From: Acidobacteriota bacterium
GTDB lineage: Bacteria > Acidobacteriota > Terriglobia > Bryobacterales > Bryobacteraceae
Length of the DNA: 64,000 bases
Direction: 5' to 3'
NCBI GenBank assembly: GCA_018268935.1
Contig: JAFDVS010000108.1
Location: 1-64,000, forward strand
This document shows positions 52,901-60,314 of the stretch, one piece after another; position 1 is the stretch's first letter, and each line of letters begins with the position of its first letter. A model generated the notes under the pieces. It did no database searches. It was not told the DNA's origin and worked only from the letters and a program-made list of their open reading frames with translations. The position numbers were made by a program, and so were the translations under genes.

Positions 52901-53585
52901 GTCATTCAGCATGCCGTATCCGCAGGCGGGGTTGCCGGTGTCGAGCACGTATGGCGTGGCGACGACGGACATCACGCACAAGCTGCTGTTCAACTACAGT
53001 GTGGATCTGCCGTTTGGGAAGGGGCGGCGTTATTTGAGCGCGCCCGCGGGGATTGGCGCCAACGTGGTGGATCATGCGGTAGGCGGATGGACGCTGGCGG
53101 GGACGACGACGATCCGCGGTGGAGTGCCGGTGACGGTGCGGACGCCATCGAACACGGTGGGCGGGCTGGGATCGAACTGGTACAACATCGGGCATGGGCG
53201 TGATTCGCAGCCGGTGTTGACGGGTGTTCCGTTCATCAATGGAGTGAGCGGGCACACGGCGATGGAGGGCGCCGGCGGGTTCCGGCCGTACTTCAATCCA
53301 GATGGATTCCGGGTGGTGCGGGACTTCGAGATTGGGGACGCGCCATCGACGTTTCCGAACTTCCGCGGGCCTGGGTTTTCGCAGTGGGATTTATCGCTGT
53401 TGAAGAGTTTCCGGCTGAAATCGGAGAGCCGGTCGCTGCAGCTTCGGATGGAGGCGCAGAATCTGTTCAACAAGATGAATCCGGGGAATCCGGGGAATGC
53501 GATTTTGTCGCGGACGTTTGGAGTGATCACGGGGCAACAGGGAGCGCCGCGGCGGATTATGGTGGCGGCGAAGTTTTACTTCTGA
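49998..53585 (+). CDS. Oar-like TonB-dependent receptor
   Basis: A 1195-residue outer-membrane protein from the ATG at 49998 (MKRLLIASIFGVSTLIAQ, a signal peptide). A CarboxypepD_reg domain occupies residues 22-105 (DPTGAAVPGANISLSNTATG; LPLLQPGKYEMQV). The plug follows (RINGGRTAKAEYIIDGV; YGRLSGGAVTLVTRGGTNEY), and a very long beta-barrel ends LRMEAQNLFNKMNPGNPG and MVAAKFYF, with the terminal phenylalanine. These receptors probably take up oligosaccharides or peptides. No dedicated lipoprotein (SusD-like) gene is near. A clear terminator follows the gene. Confidence 0.88.
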   Translation: MKRLLIASIFGVSTLIAQNAQLRGLVTDPTGAAVPGANISLSNTATGVVRDTVSNEQGIYRLPLLQPGKYEMQVSKEGFKSVQQKNIVLQIDDLVTIDVPMEVGAQSQSVTVASDMPLLRKDDAQTGLVIDNKRIQELPQYNRNALAFATLAPNVNGTADQQGYSTDFRINGGRTAKAEYIIDGVAVTTGYRHDVPPSIPSMEAVGEFKVITNGLSAEYGRLSGGAVTLVTRGGTNEYHGSAYEFFRNDKLNANDWNSNRFGRPKGVFHDNVFGGSLGGPVWLPKVYKGKDRTFFFLNYEGTRRRTGSNAQLASVPSDLEREGDFSQSLIDTGRAVQINDPLTSRAEGGRVVRTPFAGNRLPASRIDPISKIYMGFYPKANTAPRPNSSHDQNFIGSATTPLDNNRWTGRLDQNWSSKHNSHFTLTQFDEFSAGLRWLSALQPVTTNDTKAWTMAFDHNYLFSPTTIVNLKLGAVRSIGFSGAQVDADSAGWNLTPEVINLIGTTKNRVPSLGTADTVTGIGGGSVTDNRDTIYSGMASVQKLMGRHTLKFGYEHRRYYSNIYSGGSFSTASIRSATSQYFDAPNNGQGSGLASWMLGVVGGGSGTQLAGPASLQPYHGVYIQDDIKVAKNLTINAGLRWDYETPRTERYDRQTFWDRDYKWPVNAAAGWNWNTALAQAQAVGSSAPTPEWTQKGIYGRVALMNTKEYPMRTMQDKQFDRIGPRLGAAWSVSPKTVIRGGYGLIWMTLTGSFHLNGSPWNIGYGDAARLIQGGTPDGGLTFPLRFSNPMPGGAGLVRLTRDIDALNKSVMGNWFVSSATNIAPGYEHAFHFGVQREVGSGWKAWLLEVNYTGNLGRKLPYYLGTGEHILQDAYHKIGPLGLKLNNQVQNPYVDFIPQFTGMGSATIPFGRLFQNNPLWTEIWTLGEPLGRSNYHAGYVQAEHRFSGGYGFLVNYTFSKLLNDVGSYDGSFSMPYPQAGLPVSSTYGVATTDITHKLLFNYSVDLPFGKGRRYLSAPAGIGANVVDHAVGGWTLAGTTTIRGGVPVTVRTPSNTVGGLGSNWYNIGHGRDSQPVLTGVPFINGVSGHTAMEGAGGFRPYFNPDGFRVVRDFEIGDAPSTFPNFRGPGFSQWDLSLLKSFRLKSESRSLQLRMEAQNLFNKMNPGNPGNAILSRTFGVITGQQGAPRRIMVAAKFYF

Positions 53586-53605
53586 GCGTGCCGTTGGAAT
53601 GAGGG

Positions 53606-53635
53606 AAAGCGGCTGGGGAGTTCCTGGCCGCTTTT
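53606..53635 (+). terminator. Rho-independent terminator of the TonB receptor gene
   Basis: AAAGCGGC pairs perfectly with GCCGCTTT across a 13-base loop, and the second arm runs into TTTT then ACTTTT. It lies 21 bp after the receptor stop codon. Confidence 0.8.
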
Positions 53636-53922
53636 ACTTTTGAGGGACTTGACGGTGAGTTGCGGAAAACATGATTTCTCGCAAAGGCCGCAAAGGCGGA
53701 AAGAAGACGCGGGATGCTTGGGCGATGAAGATGAGGTTCCTACATTGCTGGCCACGCCACCGGGCACAGCGCTTTTGAGGGGCAGGCGCAAAACGGAGCC
53801 CGCCCGCGCCTTGATGCGGACGCGTGTTCCTTCGGTATTGTCGGCGCGGAGCGTGTCCTTAGCGCTTTTGGGCAAGTGGGGGTAACGGTTGGGTGCGGGA
53901 TACGTCGGTATGATTAGTGGAA
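53636..53922. other. Non-coding gap with A-rich CGCAAAGG repeats
   Basis: About 290 bp between the terminator and the next gene. It contains CGCAAAGGCCGCAAAGGCGG near 53681-53700, a short direct repeat. Short open frames on both strands read through it but show no family features or ribosome sites. The sequence resembles degenerate dispersed repeats more than a gene. The promoter of the next gene must lie at its right end. Confidence 0.4.
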
Positions 53923-55611
53923 ATGTATCTTGTGAGACTGGTGTGCGGCGCGGCAGCGGTGACGGCGCTATTGATGGGGCAGGCGCGTCCGGAAGGGCCG
54001 GTGGGGCGTGGACGCGGGCCGTCGCGACCGGCGGTGGTGGCGGATCCGAATGCGAAGCCGGGGCGTGTGGAAGGGCGGGTGGTGAACGCTAAGACAGGTG
54101 AGCCGATGCGGAAGGCGACGGTGAGTTTGGGTGGGGGAGGGCCGCGCGGCGGATCGCCACGAGCGGTGATGACGGAAGCGGATGGACGGTTTGTGTTTGA
54201 GGCGGTGGAGCCGGGGAGCTATCAACTGGCGGCGGAACGCACGGGGTATTTGCGGGCGACGTATTCGGCATCAAAGAGCAGCCGGAGTACGGGCGTGAGT
54301 GTGGCGAGCGGGCAGAGTGTGACGGGGTTGGAATTGAAGATGATGCCGCATGGGGTGCTGGCGGGCAAGATTGTGGATGCCGATGGAGAGCCGCTGCAGG
54401 GTGTGCAGATATCGGCGATCCGGGTGAATTCGCTGGGCGGGAAGTTGCGGGCGGCGCCGGTGGAGTTCGGGTCGACGAATGATCTGGGTGAGTACCGTGT
54501 GTATCGCTTGCCGGCGGGGCGTTACTATTTGATGGCGTCGCGGAGCCGGCGGGCCGGGCCTGAGGAGAAGGGACGCGATGGATTGCGGGAGTCGTATGTG
54601 GATACGTACTTCCCTGGAGCGACGGAGATGAGTGGTGCAACGGTGTTGGAATTGGGAGCGGGGCAGGAGCTTGGCGGGCTGACGTTTCCACTGCGGAGGA
54701 CTCCGGTCTACCGGGTGAGCGGCAAGGTGGTGAATCAGCCGGCCGGCGTGCGGATGACGTCGCTGCGGGTGTTTCTGCGCGGCGGGGATCGGGATACGTT
54801 GCAGATGGTGGGGCCGGGATTGAGCGGCGGCGTGCGGGAGGATGGACGCTTCGCGATTGATGGAGTGCAGCCTGGACAGTATGTGCTGTCGTCGCTGGCG
54901 ATGGATCGCGAGCCGGTGAATCTGGGGAGCCTGCGATTGACGGTGGGGACAAGCGATGTGGATGAAGTGACGTTTCCTTTGGGTGAGCCGGTGACGGTGA
55001 CCGGCACGGTGCGGATGGAGAGCGGAGAATTGCTGGCGGCCGGGTCGGCCCGGGTGCAACTGGCGGTGACGAATCCGATGTTCGGTGCTAGGAAAGAAAC
55101 GCAGTTGAAGGCGGACGGAACGTTCCGCATCGAGCGTGCGTCGCGGGAAACGGCGTATGTGACGATTGCCGGATTGGCGGCAGGGAATTGGATCAAGTCC
55201 GTGAAGATGGGAGGACAGGAACTGGCATTGGGGCTGGTGGATTTGGGGAGCGGCGGGGGATTGATGCAGCTCGAGGTGGTGGTTAGCGATAGGGTGGGTG
55301 TGGTGGAAGGGGTGGTGAGCGTGGATGGGAAGGCGGCGAGTGAAGGGATGGTGACGCTGGCGCCGGAGCCGTATCCGGTGGGGCGCGCGGACCTGGTGCG
55401 GACGGCGACGATCGGCGAAGACGGAGGGTTCCGGTTGGATGGAGTGCCGCCGGGGGATTACCGGGTGTATGCGTGGGAAGCGATGGAGCGCGAGATGTAC
55501 ACGGATCCGGAATTGTTGAAGAAGTTCGAGGCCGCGTCGGTGAAGGTGAGTGTGAAGGAGAATGCGACGGCGCGGGCGGAGTTGAAGGTATCGCGCGCGG
55601 GTCAGCCTTGA
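53923..55611 (+). CDS. Exported protein with multiple CarboxypepD_reg domains
   Basis: About 562 residues; ATG at 53923 given, GTG at 53917 possible. A signal peptide ends near LLMGQ. Three to four carboxypeptidase-regulatory-like (CNA/transthyretin-type) beta-sandwiches follow, recognised by GRVVNAKTGEPMRKATVSL, PHGVLAGKIVDADGEPLQGV, FPLRRTPVYRVSGKVVNQ and VEGVVSVDGKAASEGMVTLA, each followed by a DGxFxxxxVxPGxYxL-type strand. No enzyme domain is attached. Proteins of this kind are probably surface adhesive or scaffold proteins. Its 3' end overlaps the convergent ECF sigma gene by 10 bp. Confidence 0.72.
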   Translation: MYLVRLVCGAAAVTALLMGQARPEGPVGRGRGPSRPAVVADPNAKPGRVEGRVVNAKTGEPMRKATVSLGGGGPRGGSPRAVMTEADGRFVFEAVEPGSYQLAAERTGYLRATYSASKSSRSTGVSVASGQSVTGLELKMMPHGVLAGKIVDADGEPLQGVQISAIRVNSLGGKLRAAPVEFGSTNDLGEYRVYRLPAGRYYLMASRSRRAGPEEKGRDGLRESYVDTYFPGATEMSGATVLELGAGQELGGLTFPLRRTPVYRVSGKVVNQPAGVRMTSLRVFLRGGDRDTLQMVGPGLSGGVREDGRFAIDGVQPGQYVLSSLAMDREPVNLGSLRLTVGTSDVDEVTFPLGEPVTVTGTVRMESGELLAAGSARVQLAVTNPMFGARKETQLKADGTFRIERASRETAYVTIAGLAAGNWIKSVKMGGQELALGLVDLGSGGGLMQLEVVVSDRVGVVEGVVSVDGKAASEGMVTLAPEPYPVGRADLVRTATIGEDGGFRLDGVPPGDYRVYAWEAMEREMYTDPELLKKFEAASVKVSVKENATARAELKVSRAGQP

Positions 55612-56186
55612 AGTGATCCGCGCAGGGCGGAGTGGGTACGGAAGAGGATGGACTTGACGGCGGAGACGGAGCAATCGAGGCGGCGGGCGATCTCGCGGTA
55701 TTCGCAGCCTTCGTACTTGTGGAGGATGACGGCGGCTTTCTGGCGTTCGGGGAGGGAATTGATGATGTGGGCGACGCGGGCGTGGCGCTCGTGTTCGAGG
55801 AGGAGCTTTTCGGGGGTGGGGGTGTAATCGGCGGTGAAGCGGTGGAGGGCTTTGGGGGAAAGGGCGCTGATGTCCTGATGGAGGCGGCGCTGGCGCTTGA
55901 TCCATTTGCGGGCGTGATTGGCGGCGATGCAGTAGAGCCAGGTGGTGAATTCGGCGGCGGGTTCGTAGGTGTGGCGGGCGAGGTAGACGCGGAGGAAGAC
56001 TTCCTGGGCGAGTTCCTGGGCGACGGCTTTGTCGGCGACCATGCGGGAGATGAATTGAACGAGCTTGCGCTCATGGCGGGCGACGAGAGTGCTCATTTCA
56101 TCGTCGGCTCCGGACTTGAGGCGGAGCATGCTGCGGACATCATCGGAGAAGGTAACGGTGGTGTCCGATGGGCAGGAGAATTGCAT
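55602..56186 (-). CDS. ECF-type RNA polymerase sigma factor (paralog A)
   Basis: A 194-residue sigma factor from the ATG at 56186; a GTG three bases before is also in frame. Region 2 (about 20-90) has QELAQEVFLRVYLARHTYEP and TWLYCIAANHARKWIKRQ, region 4 (about 135-190) has LPERQKAAVILHKYEGCEYR and LDCSVSAVKSILFRTHSALR. The sequence is close to the sigma factor at 62800-63375 over its whole length. No anti-sigma gene is adjacent, so control may come through the GTAAAG/GTTAAG box 54 bp upstream. Confidence 0.92.
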   Translation of the reverse strand: MQFSCPSDTTVTFSDDVRSMLRLKSGADDEMSTLVARHERKLVQFISRMVADKAVAQELAQEVFLRVYLARHTYEPAAEFTTWLYCIAANHARKWIKRQRRLHQDISALSPKALHRFTADYTPTPEKLLLEHERHARVAHIINSLPERQKAAVILHKYEGCEYREIARRLDCSVSAVKSILFRTHSALRGSLQG

Positions 56187-56239
56187 CACTGCTTATGATG
56201 AGGCATGGATGAGAGCGTGTCGCGGTTTGGGGTGGGGTT

Positions 56240-56256
56240 CTTAACAATTCTTTACA
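56240..56256 (-). promoter_or_regulatory. GTAAAG/GTTAAG box upstream of ECF paralog A
   Basis: Read on the minus strand: TGTAAAGAATTGTTAAG, 16 of 17 bases identical to the box at 62703-62719 upstream of ECF paralog B. It lies 54 bp before the sigma gene. It may be an OmpR-type regulator site or a conserved promoter element. Confidence 0.55.
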
Positions 56257-56417
56257 GAAGTGGCGGCAGGCTACTGAAGGGTGGCGGGCGGGTCAGCGGG
56301 CCGTACTATATGGCCGTACTATTGACGTTCGGATTGAAACGTGACAATATCGCTTGCTGCTCAGGACGAGCCGCGGTTGCACCAGATCACATTGGTTTGT
56401 CAGGAAAGGACTCGATA

Positions 56418-57125
56418 GTGACCCAAACTGTATTGCGAATTGGTCTGCTCATTGCGGGGATGACCTGCTGCGCGTTCGGGAACGTCAGCAGCACTTTTGA
56501 CACCAACAATGATGGGTGGACGCTCTTTCAGAACTCAGGCCCGAATTTCGACTGGATTGCCAGCGGGGGGAATCCGGGAGGGCACATTGGCGCCACAGAT
56601 AATACGAGCGACTGGGCCTATGTGAGCGCGCCGAGCAAGTTCGTGACAGCCGCCCAGTACAATCAGACATTTTCGTTCGATTTGAGGCACGACAATCTTC
56701 AGCAGCCCACTGGTTTTCCGGGCATTTTCAGTGTGCGAGTGGGATTGCAGGGCGCTGGTTTTACGCTGATCAACGAAGGGGCACTTCCGACGCTGAACTG
56801 GTTGAACTACAGCTTCCAGCTCAACGAATCCTCGGCTGCGGGTTGGCGGAAGTTCTCGAATCTTTCGCAGAATTACTCCGCGGGCGCGCCGCTGGTGACG
56901 CAAGCGGAAATGCAGGCGGTTCTTGCCGGACTGACCCGGATCGTGATTTCGACGGATTATACTCTGGCGTCGACTGACAGCAACGTCCCGCAGATCGACA
57001 GGACGTATATTGACAACGTGCTGTTGACGACGGCAGAGACTCCGGAGCCCGCGACGCTGGCAATGCTTGGGTTTGGGATGGCGGCGTGGGTCATGATGCG
57101 GCGCCGCCACAATCGGTCGTATTGA
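56418..57125 (+). CDS. PEP-CTERM exported protein with laminin-B-like domain
   Basis: A 235-residue protein from a GTG at 56418 with AAAGGA about nine bases upstream; the frame is open further upstream without support. A signal peptide (MTQTVLRIGLLIAGMTCCAF) is followed by a laminin-B/carbohydrate-module-like domain starting SSTFDTNNDGWTLFQ. The C-terminus is a PEP-CTERM sorting signal: ETPEPATLAMLGFGMAAWV with a final RRRHNRS cluster. Such proteins are processed by exosortase and move to the surface or extracellular matrix. It lies between the ECF paralog A and the OmpR-type two-component system. Confidence 0.8.
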   Translation: MTQTVLRIGLLIAGMTCCAFGNVSSTFDTNNDGWTLFQNSGPNFDWIASGGNPGGHIGATDNTSDWAYVSAPSKFVTAAQYNQTFSFDLRHDNLQQPTGFPGIFSVRVGLQGAGFTLINEGALPTLNWLNYSFQLNESSAAGWRKFSNLSQNYSAGAPLVTQAEMQAVLAGLTRIVISTDYTLASTDSNVPQIDRTYIDNVLLTTAETPEPATLAMLGFGMAAWVMMRRRHNRSY

Positions 57126-57129
57126 CGCT

Positions 57130-57151
57130 GCGCCGGCCTGGAGGCCCGCGC
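57130..57151. repeat. Intergenic palindrome with CCGGCCTGGAGGCCCG core
   Basis: A 22-bp imperfect palindrome with 10-bp arms (one C/C mismatch) between the convergent PEP-CTERM and response regulator stop codons. Its 16-bp core is identical to one in the double hairpin at 63417-63463. It could be a bidirectional terminator without a T-tract, or a dispersed REP element. Confidence 0.7.
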
Positions 57152-57156
57152 CACCG

Positions 57157-57843
57157 CTACGGGTTGAAGCGGTAGCCGGCGCCACGGACGGTGAGGATGT
57201 GTTTGGGGTATTGGGGATTTTCTTCGATCTTTTGGCGGAGCCAGGCGACGTGGACGTCGACAGTGCGGGTAGAGATGTCGGCCTGGTACTCCCACACCTC
57301 TTTGAGGATTTCTTCGCGGGTGAGGACTTTGCCCCGGTGATCGATCAGGTAGCGGAGGAGTTGAAGCTCTTTGCCGGCGAGGCTGATGGGCGTGCCTTCC
57401 TTGAGGACTTCGGCTTTATCGAAGTCGGCGGAGATGATGCCGAATTGGAAGCGGACGACGGGGGTGAGGTTTTCTTTGTGGACGCGGCGGAGGAGGGCTT
57501 CGACGCGCGCTAGAAGCTCCGAGGGGTCGAAGGGTTTGGTGAGGTAATCGTCGGCTCCGAGCTTGAGGCCAACTACGCGATCGATGACTTGCGTTTTGGC
57601 GGTGAGCATAAGGATGGCGACGTCCAAGCCTTCCTGGCGGAGCTCGCGGCAGACTTCGAAGCCGTTTTTGCCGGGAAGCATGACGTCGAGGATGATGAGG
57701 TCGAAAGATCCGGCTTTGCCCTTGGCGAGGCCGGCGGGGCCATTGGTGGCGGTTTCGACGGTGTAGCCCTCCGACTCGAGTAGATCGGAGAGGGTGAGGA
57801 GGAGACCGGGCTCGTCTTCAACTAACAGGATGCGCGAATTCAT
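57157..57843 (-). CDS. OmpR-family response regulator
   Basis: A 228-residue regulator from the ATG at 57843. The receiver domain has RILLVEDEPG (Asp10), phosphorylation site Asp53 in FDLIILDVMLPGKNG, and YLTKPFDPSELL. The C-terminal winged helix (about 130-225) ends VDVHVAWLRQKIEENPQYP and ILTVRGAGYRFNP, the OmpR/PhoB pattern. Its start overlaps the end of the kinase gene by 26 bp, so the pair is cotranscribed as kinase then regulator. Confidence 0.93.
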   Translation of the reverse strand: MNSRILLVEDEPGLLLTLSDLLESEGYTVETATNGPAGLAKGKAGSFDLIILDVMLPGKNGFEVCRELRQEGLDVAILMLTAKTQVIDRVVGLKLGADDYLTKPFDPSELLARVEALLRRVHKENLTPVVRFQFGIISADFDKAEVLKEGTPISLAGKELQLLRYLIDHRGKVLTREEILKEVWEYQADISTRTVDVHVAWLRQKIEENPQYPKHILTVRGAGYRFNP

Positions 57844-59662
57844 CTCTTTGCTCCGCGGGGACAGTGGGGATGCGCAGGACAAACTCCGTGCCCTGGCCGG
57901 GCTCGGAGTGAACGGTGACTGTCCCTTTGTGCGCGTCAATGATTCTCTTGACGAGATTGAGGCCGAGGCCGGTTCCATGGATCTGGTCGTCGACGGCGCG
58001 GCGGCCACGGAAGAAGGGGTCGAAGATCTGGTTACGCTCTTCGGCGGGGATGCCGGGGCCGCGGTCGGCGACGCGGATTTCGACGGTAGCGTCGTCGGGG
58101 CTGGAGGCGGTGATGCCGATCCAACCGCCTTCACAGCCGTACTTGGCGGCGTTGGTGAGGAGGTTCTGGATGGCGTGTTTGAGGGCGTTGGGATCGGCGA
58201 GTACGGGCGGAAGGTTGTCCTCGATTTTGGTTTCGATCTGGCAGTGAGAATCGTCGAGGACGGTGGAAGTGGAGGCGAGGGTTTCGTCAATGATGGTGCG
58301 GATATCAGTGGGGGTTTGCTGGGCGATGGTGCGGCCCGCTTTGGCGTTGGCGAAGCGGAGGACCTGTTCGACGATGGTGGTGAGGCGTTCGGATTCGTCG
58401 ACAATCAAGGTGCCGTAGCGCTGGACCTGTTTGGTGCTGGAGACGACTCCACCTTTGAGGTTGTGAGCGGCGGTGCGAATGACGGCGAGGGGAGTGCGCA
58501 ACTCGTGTGAGACGCTGGCGACGAATTCCATCTGGACTTCGGCGAGCTTCTGGGCGCGGTGGGTGAACTGGAGGAGGGCGGCGATGGCCGCGAGCATCAA
58601 GAGGAGGATGCCTGCGGTGACGGAGAGATTGCGCCAGCGGGCCTGATTGACGACGGCTTCGAGTGAGCCGGCGTTGTGGCGGACGGAGAGGAGCCAGCGT
58701 CCGCGATCGGGGGCCTGGATGAAGTTGGGGGGAGGGCCGCCGTTGCCGCGTCCGCGTCCGCCTTCGCGGCCACGGAACAAGCCGAGGCGGCGCATGACCT
58801 GATCGAAGGTGATATCGAAGATGGTGACGGAGGCATCGGCGTTTTTGCCGATGGGGTTGGCGGGGGTAGTGGTATCGGGGAAGAGGAAATGATCGGGGTA
58901 ATCGCGGAGGGCGACTTCGACCTGGTATTGCAGTTTGCCTTGTGCTCCGAAGTGGCGGGTGAGGAGTTCGGGGAGCATGCTGGTGCGAACGTAGGACGGG
59001 TCGACTTCGGCGAGGAACCAATCCATTTCGCGCATGCGCATGGGGGGCATGGGAGGGCGGGAATCTTTGCGGTCGCGGGTGGAGCGGTTGAAGCGGGCGA
59101 AGCCAGGGCCGGGACCGGGGCCGGGTTCGGGGCGATTGAAGCGCGGCATTTCAATGAGGTTGGTTTCGCCGGGAGAGGGCTGAGACATGCGGGGGCCGGG
59201 GCCTTCGTCATTGAGGCGCGCTTGCAGGCGCTGGTGGAAGCCATCCCACTCCTTGGGCCAGGGTTGCTTTTCGTATTCGCCGGAAGTGGGGTTGAGGATA
59301 AAGAGATCGATGGTGTCTTTTTCGGGGACGGCGACGGCGAGGCGGCGGAAGAGGCGGGTGTGGGGGGACGAAGATTTCCATTGCTGATGGGCGCTGGAAT
59401 AGGCTTCGATGCGTTCCATCTCTTCGAACTGCGCGGGGTAGGGAATGAGCGTGGCAAAGGCGGTGCTGAGCTCGGAGTTGAAATCCTGGCTGAGGCGTTG
59501 GAGAGAAGCCTGGAGGCTGGCGCGGAGGCGCTGGCGATCGGCGACGCTGACTTCGCCGATCCAGCGGTATTGAAGGACGCCGAGAATGGCAAGCAACACC
59601 ACGAGTACAGCGACGAAGACCCAGGAGAGCCGGGCGTAACGTTTATTTTTGTCGATGTCCAT
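57818..59662 (-). CDS. Sensor histidine kinase with proline/glycine-rich sensor
   Basis: A 614-residue kinase from the ATG at 59662 (MDIDKNKRYARLSWVF). Helix 1 is near residues 13-30 and helix 2 near 346-364. The extracytoplasmic domain between them contains low-complexity stretches at about 153-206 (EPGPGPGPGFARFN; RPPMPPMRM) and 296-312 (glycine/arginine-rich). The HisKA domain has the phospho-acceptor His386 in VASVSHELRTPLAV, and the HATPase shows VADRGPGIPAEERN, GTGLGLNLVKRIIDAHKG and GTEFVLRIP. Its signal is unknown. It is transcribed with the OmpR regulator downstream. Confidence 0.87.
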   Translation of the reverse strand: MDIDKNKRYARLSWVFVAVLVVLLAILGVLQYRWIGEVSVADRQRLRASLQASLQRLSQDFNSELSTAFATLIPYPAQFEEMERIEAYSSAHQQWKSSSPHTRLFRRLAVAVPEKDTIDLFILNPTSGEYEKQPWPKEWDGFHQRLQARLNDEGPGPRMSQPSPGETNLIEMPRFNRPEPGPGPGPGFARFNRSTRDRKDSRPPMPPMRMREMDWFLAEVDPSYVRTSMLPELLTRHFGAQGKLQYQVEVALRDYPDHFLFPDTTTPANPIGKNADASVTIFDITFDQVMRRLGLFRGREGGRGRGNGGPPPNFIQAPDRGRWLLSVRHNAGSLEAVVNQARWRNLSVTAGILLLMLAAIAALLQFTHRAQKLAEVQMEFVASVSHELRTPLAVIRTAAHNLKGGVVSSTKQVQRYGTLIVDESERLTTIVEQVLRFANAKAGRTIAQQTPTDIRTIIDETLASTSTVLDDSHCQIETKIEDNLPPVLADPNALKHAIQNLLTNAAKYGCEGGWIGITASSPDDATVEIRVADRGPGIPAEERNQIFDPFFRGRRAVDDQIHGTGLGLNLVKRIIDAHKGTVTVHSEPGQGTEFVLRIPTVPAEQRDEFAHPVS

Positions 59663-59735
59663 GTGGCGGGCCGGTGTTCGCGTTTCCTTTGATTTTAGGA
59701 TAACGCCTGCGAATCGTTTTTCCGGCAAAGGGTGG

Positions 59736-59770
59736 GTAAAGGCTTTGTTAAGAATGTTAAGCATGTCAAG
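59736..59770 (+). promoter_or_regulatory. GTAAAG/GTTAAG repeat box near the kinase start
   Basis: GTAAAG-GCTTT-GTTAAG-AAT-GTTAAG-CAT-GTCAAG: four related hexamers, the last three with a 9-bp period. It lies 74 bp upstream of the leftward kinase gene and 150 bp upstream of the rightward exported protein gene. The same hexamers make up the boxes before both ECF genes. Probably bound by the OmpR-type regulator of this locus. Confidence 0.55.
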
Positions 59771-59919
59771 GGGCGGGAAGCGGTTTTTGTGGGGCTGGAG
59801 GCGATGCAAAGTGCTTGCAGAGCGAGTCTTGCGGGCGGCGGGCGGGTTCCTTTCGTTGTGGGTGCATGTTTTACGCAACCGGTGGAGTCGCGATTGCTGC
59901 GAGGCGCGTCACACTAAGC

Positions 59920-60291
59920 ATGAAGAAATTTGGACTTTTTGCAGTGATGATTCTGGGTTGGGCCGTGGGCAACACGGCGCAGGCCGGTGAATTGATGAAG
60001 GCGAAGTTTGAACAATCGTTTGCCGTGGGCCAGAGCTGGCTGCCGGCGGGTGAATACAGGATCCGCACGGTGGACGTGGGTGGTGATCAGCCGGTGCTGA
60101 TGTTCCAGGGCGAATATGGATCGGTGCTGGTGGTGGCGAATCGCAATCGCGATGAAGCGCGGACATCGACGGAGAAGGCGGGCGCGGTGCTGCGGATGGA
60201 AAACAACAAAATGTACCTGAAACGTTTGAACGTGGCGGGGAGTGATTACGGATATGAGATTTTGGGGACGCCGGCGGTGCAAGCGGATTAA
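59920..60291 (+). CDS. Small exported protein of unknown function
   Basis: A 123-residue protein from the ATG at 59920 with a signal peptide ending near NTAQAGE (residue 23). The mature 100 residues form a small beta-rich domain: QSFAVGQSWLPAGEYRIRTV, LMFQGEYGSVLVVANRNRDE, AGAVLRMENNKMYLKRLNV. The pattern is seen in small acidobacterial exported proteins but has no assigned role. It precedes the subtilase gene by 23 bp and may be cotranscribed with it. Confidence 0.6.
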   Translation: MKKFGLFAVMILGWAVGNTAQAGELMKAKFEQSFAVGQSWLPAGEYRIRTVDVGGDQPVLMFQGEYGSVLVVANRNRDEARTSTEKAGAVLRMENNKMYLKRLNVAGSDYGYEILGTPAVQAD

Positions 60292-60314
60292 GGTTGTCAT
60301 CGGAGGAGTGTCGC

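Noticed and set aside
53640..53885. 81-residue rightward frame in the gap after the TonB receptor
   Set aside because: No ribosome site, no motif, and the sequence looks like degenerate repeat DNA.
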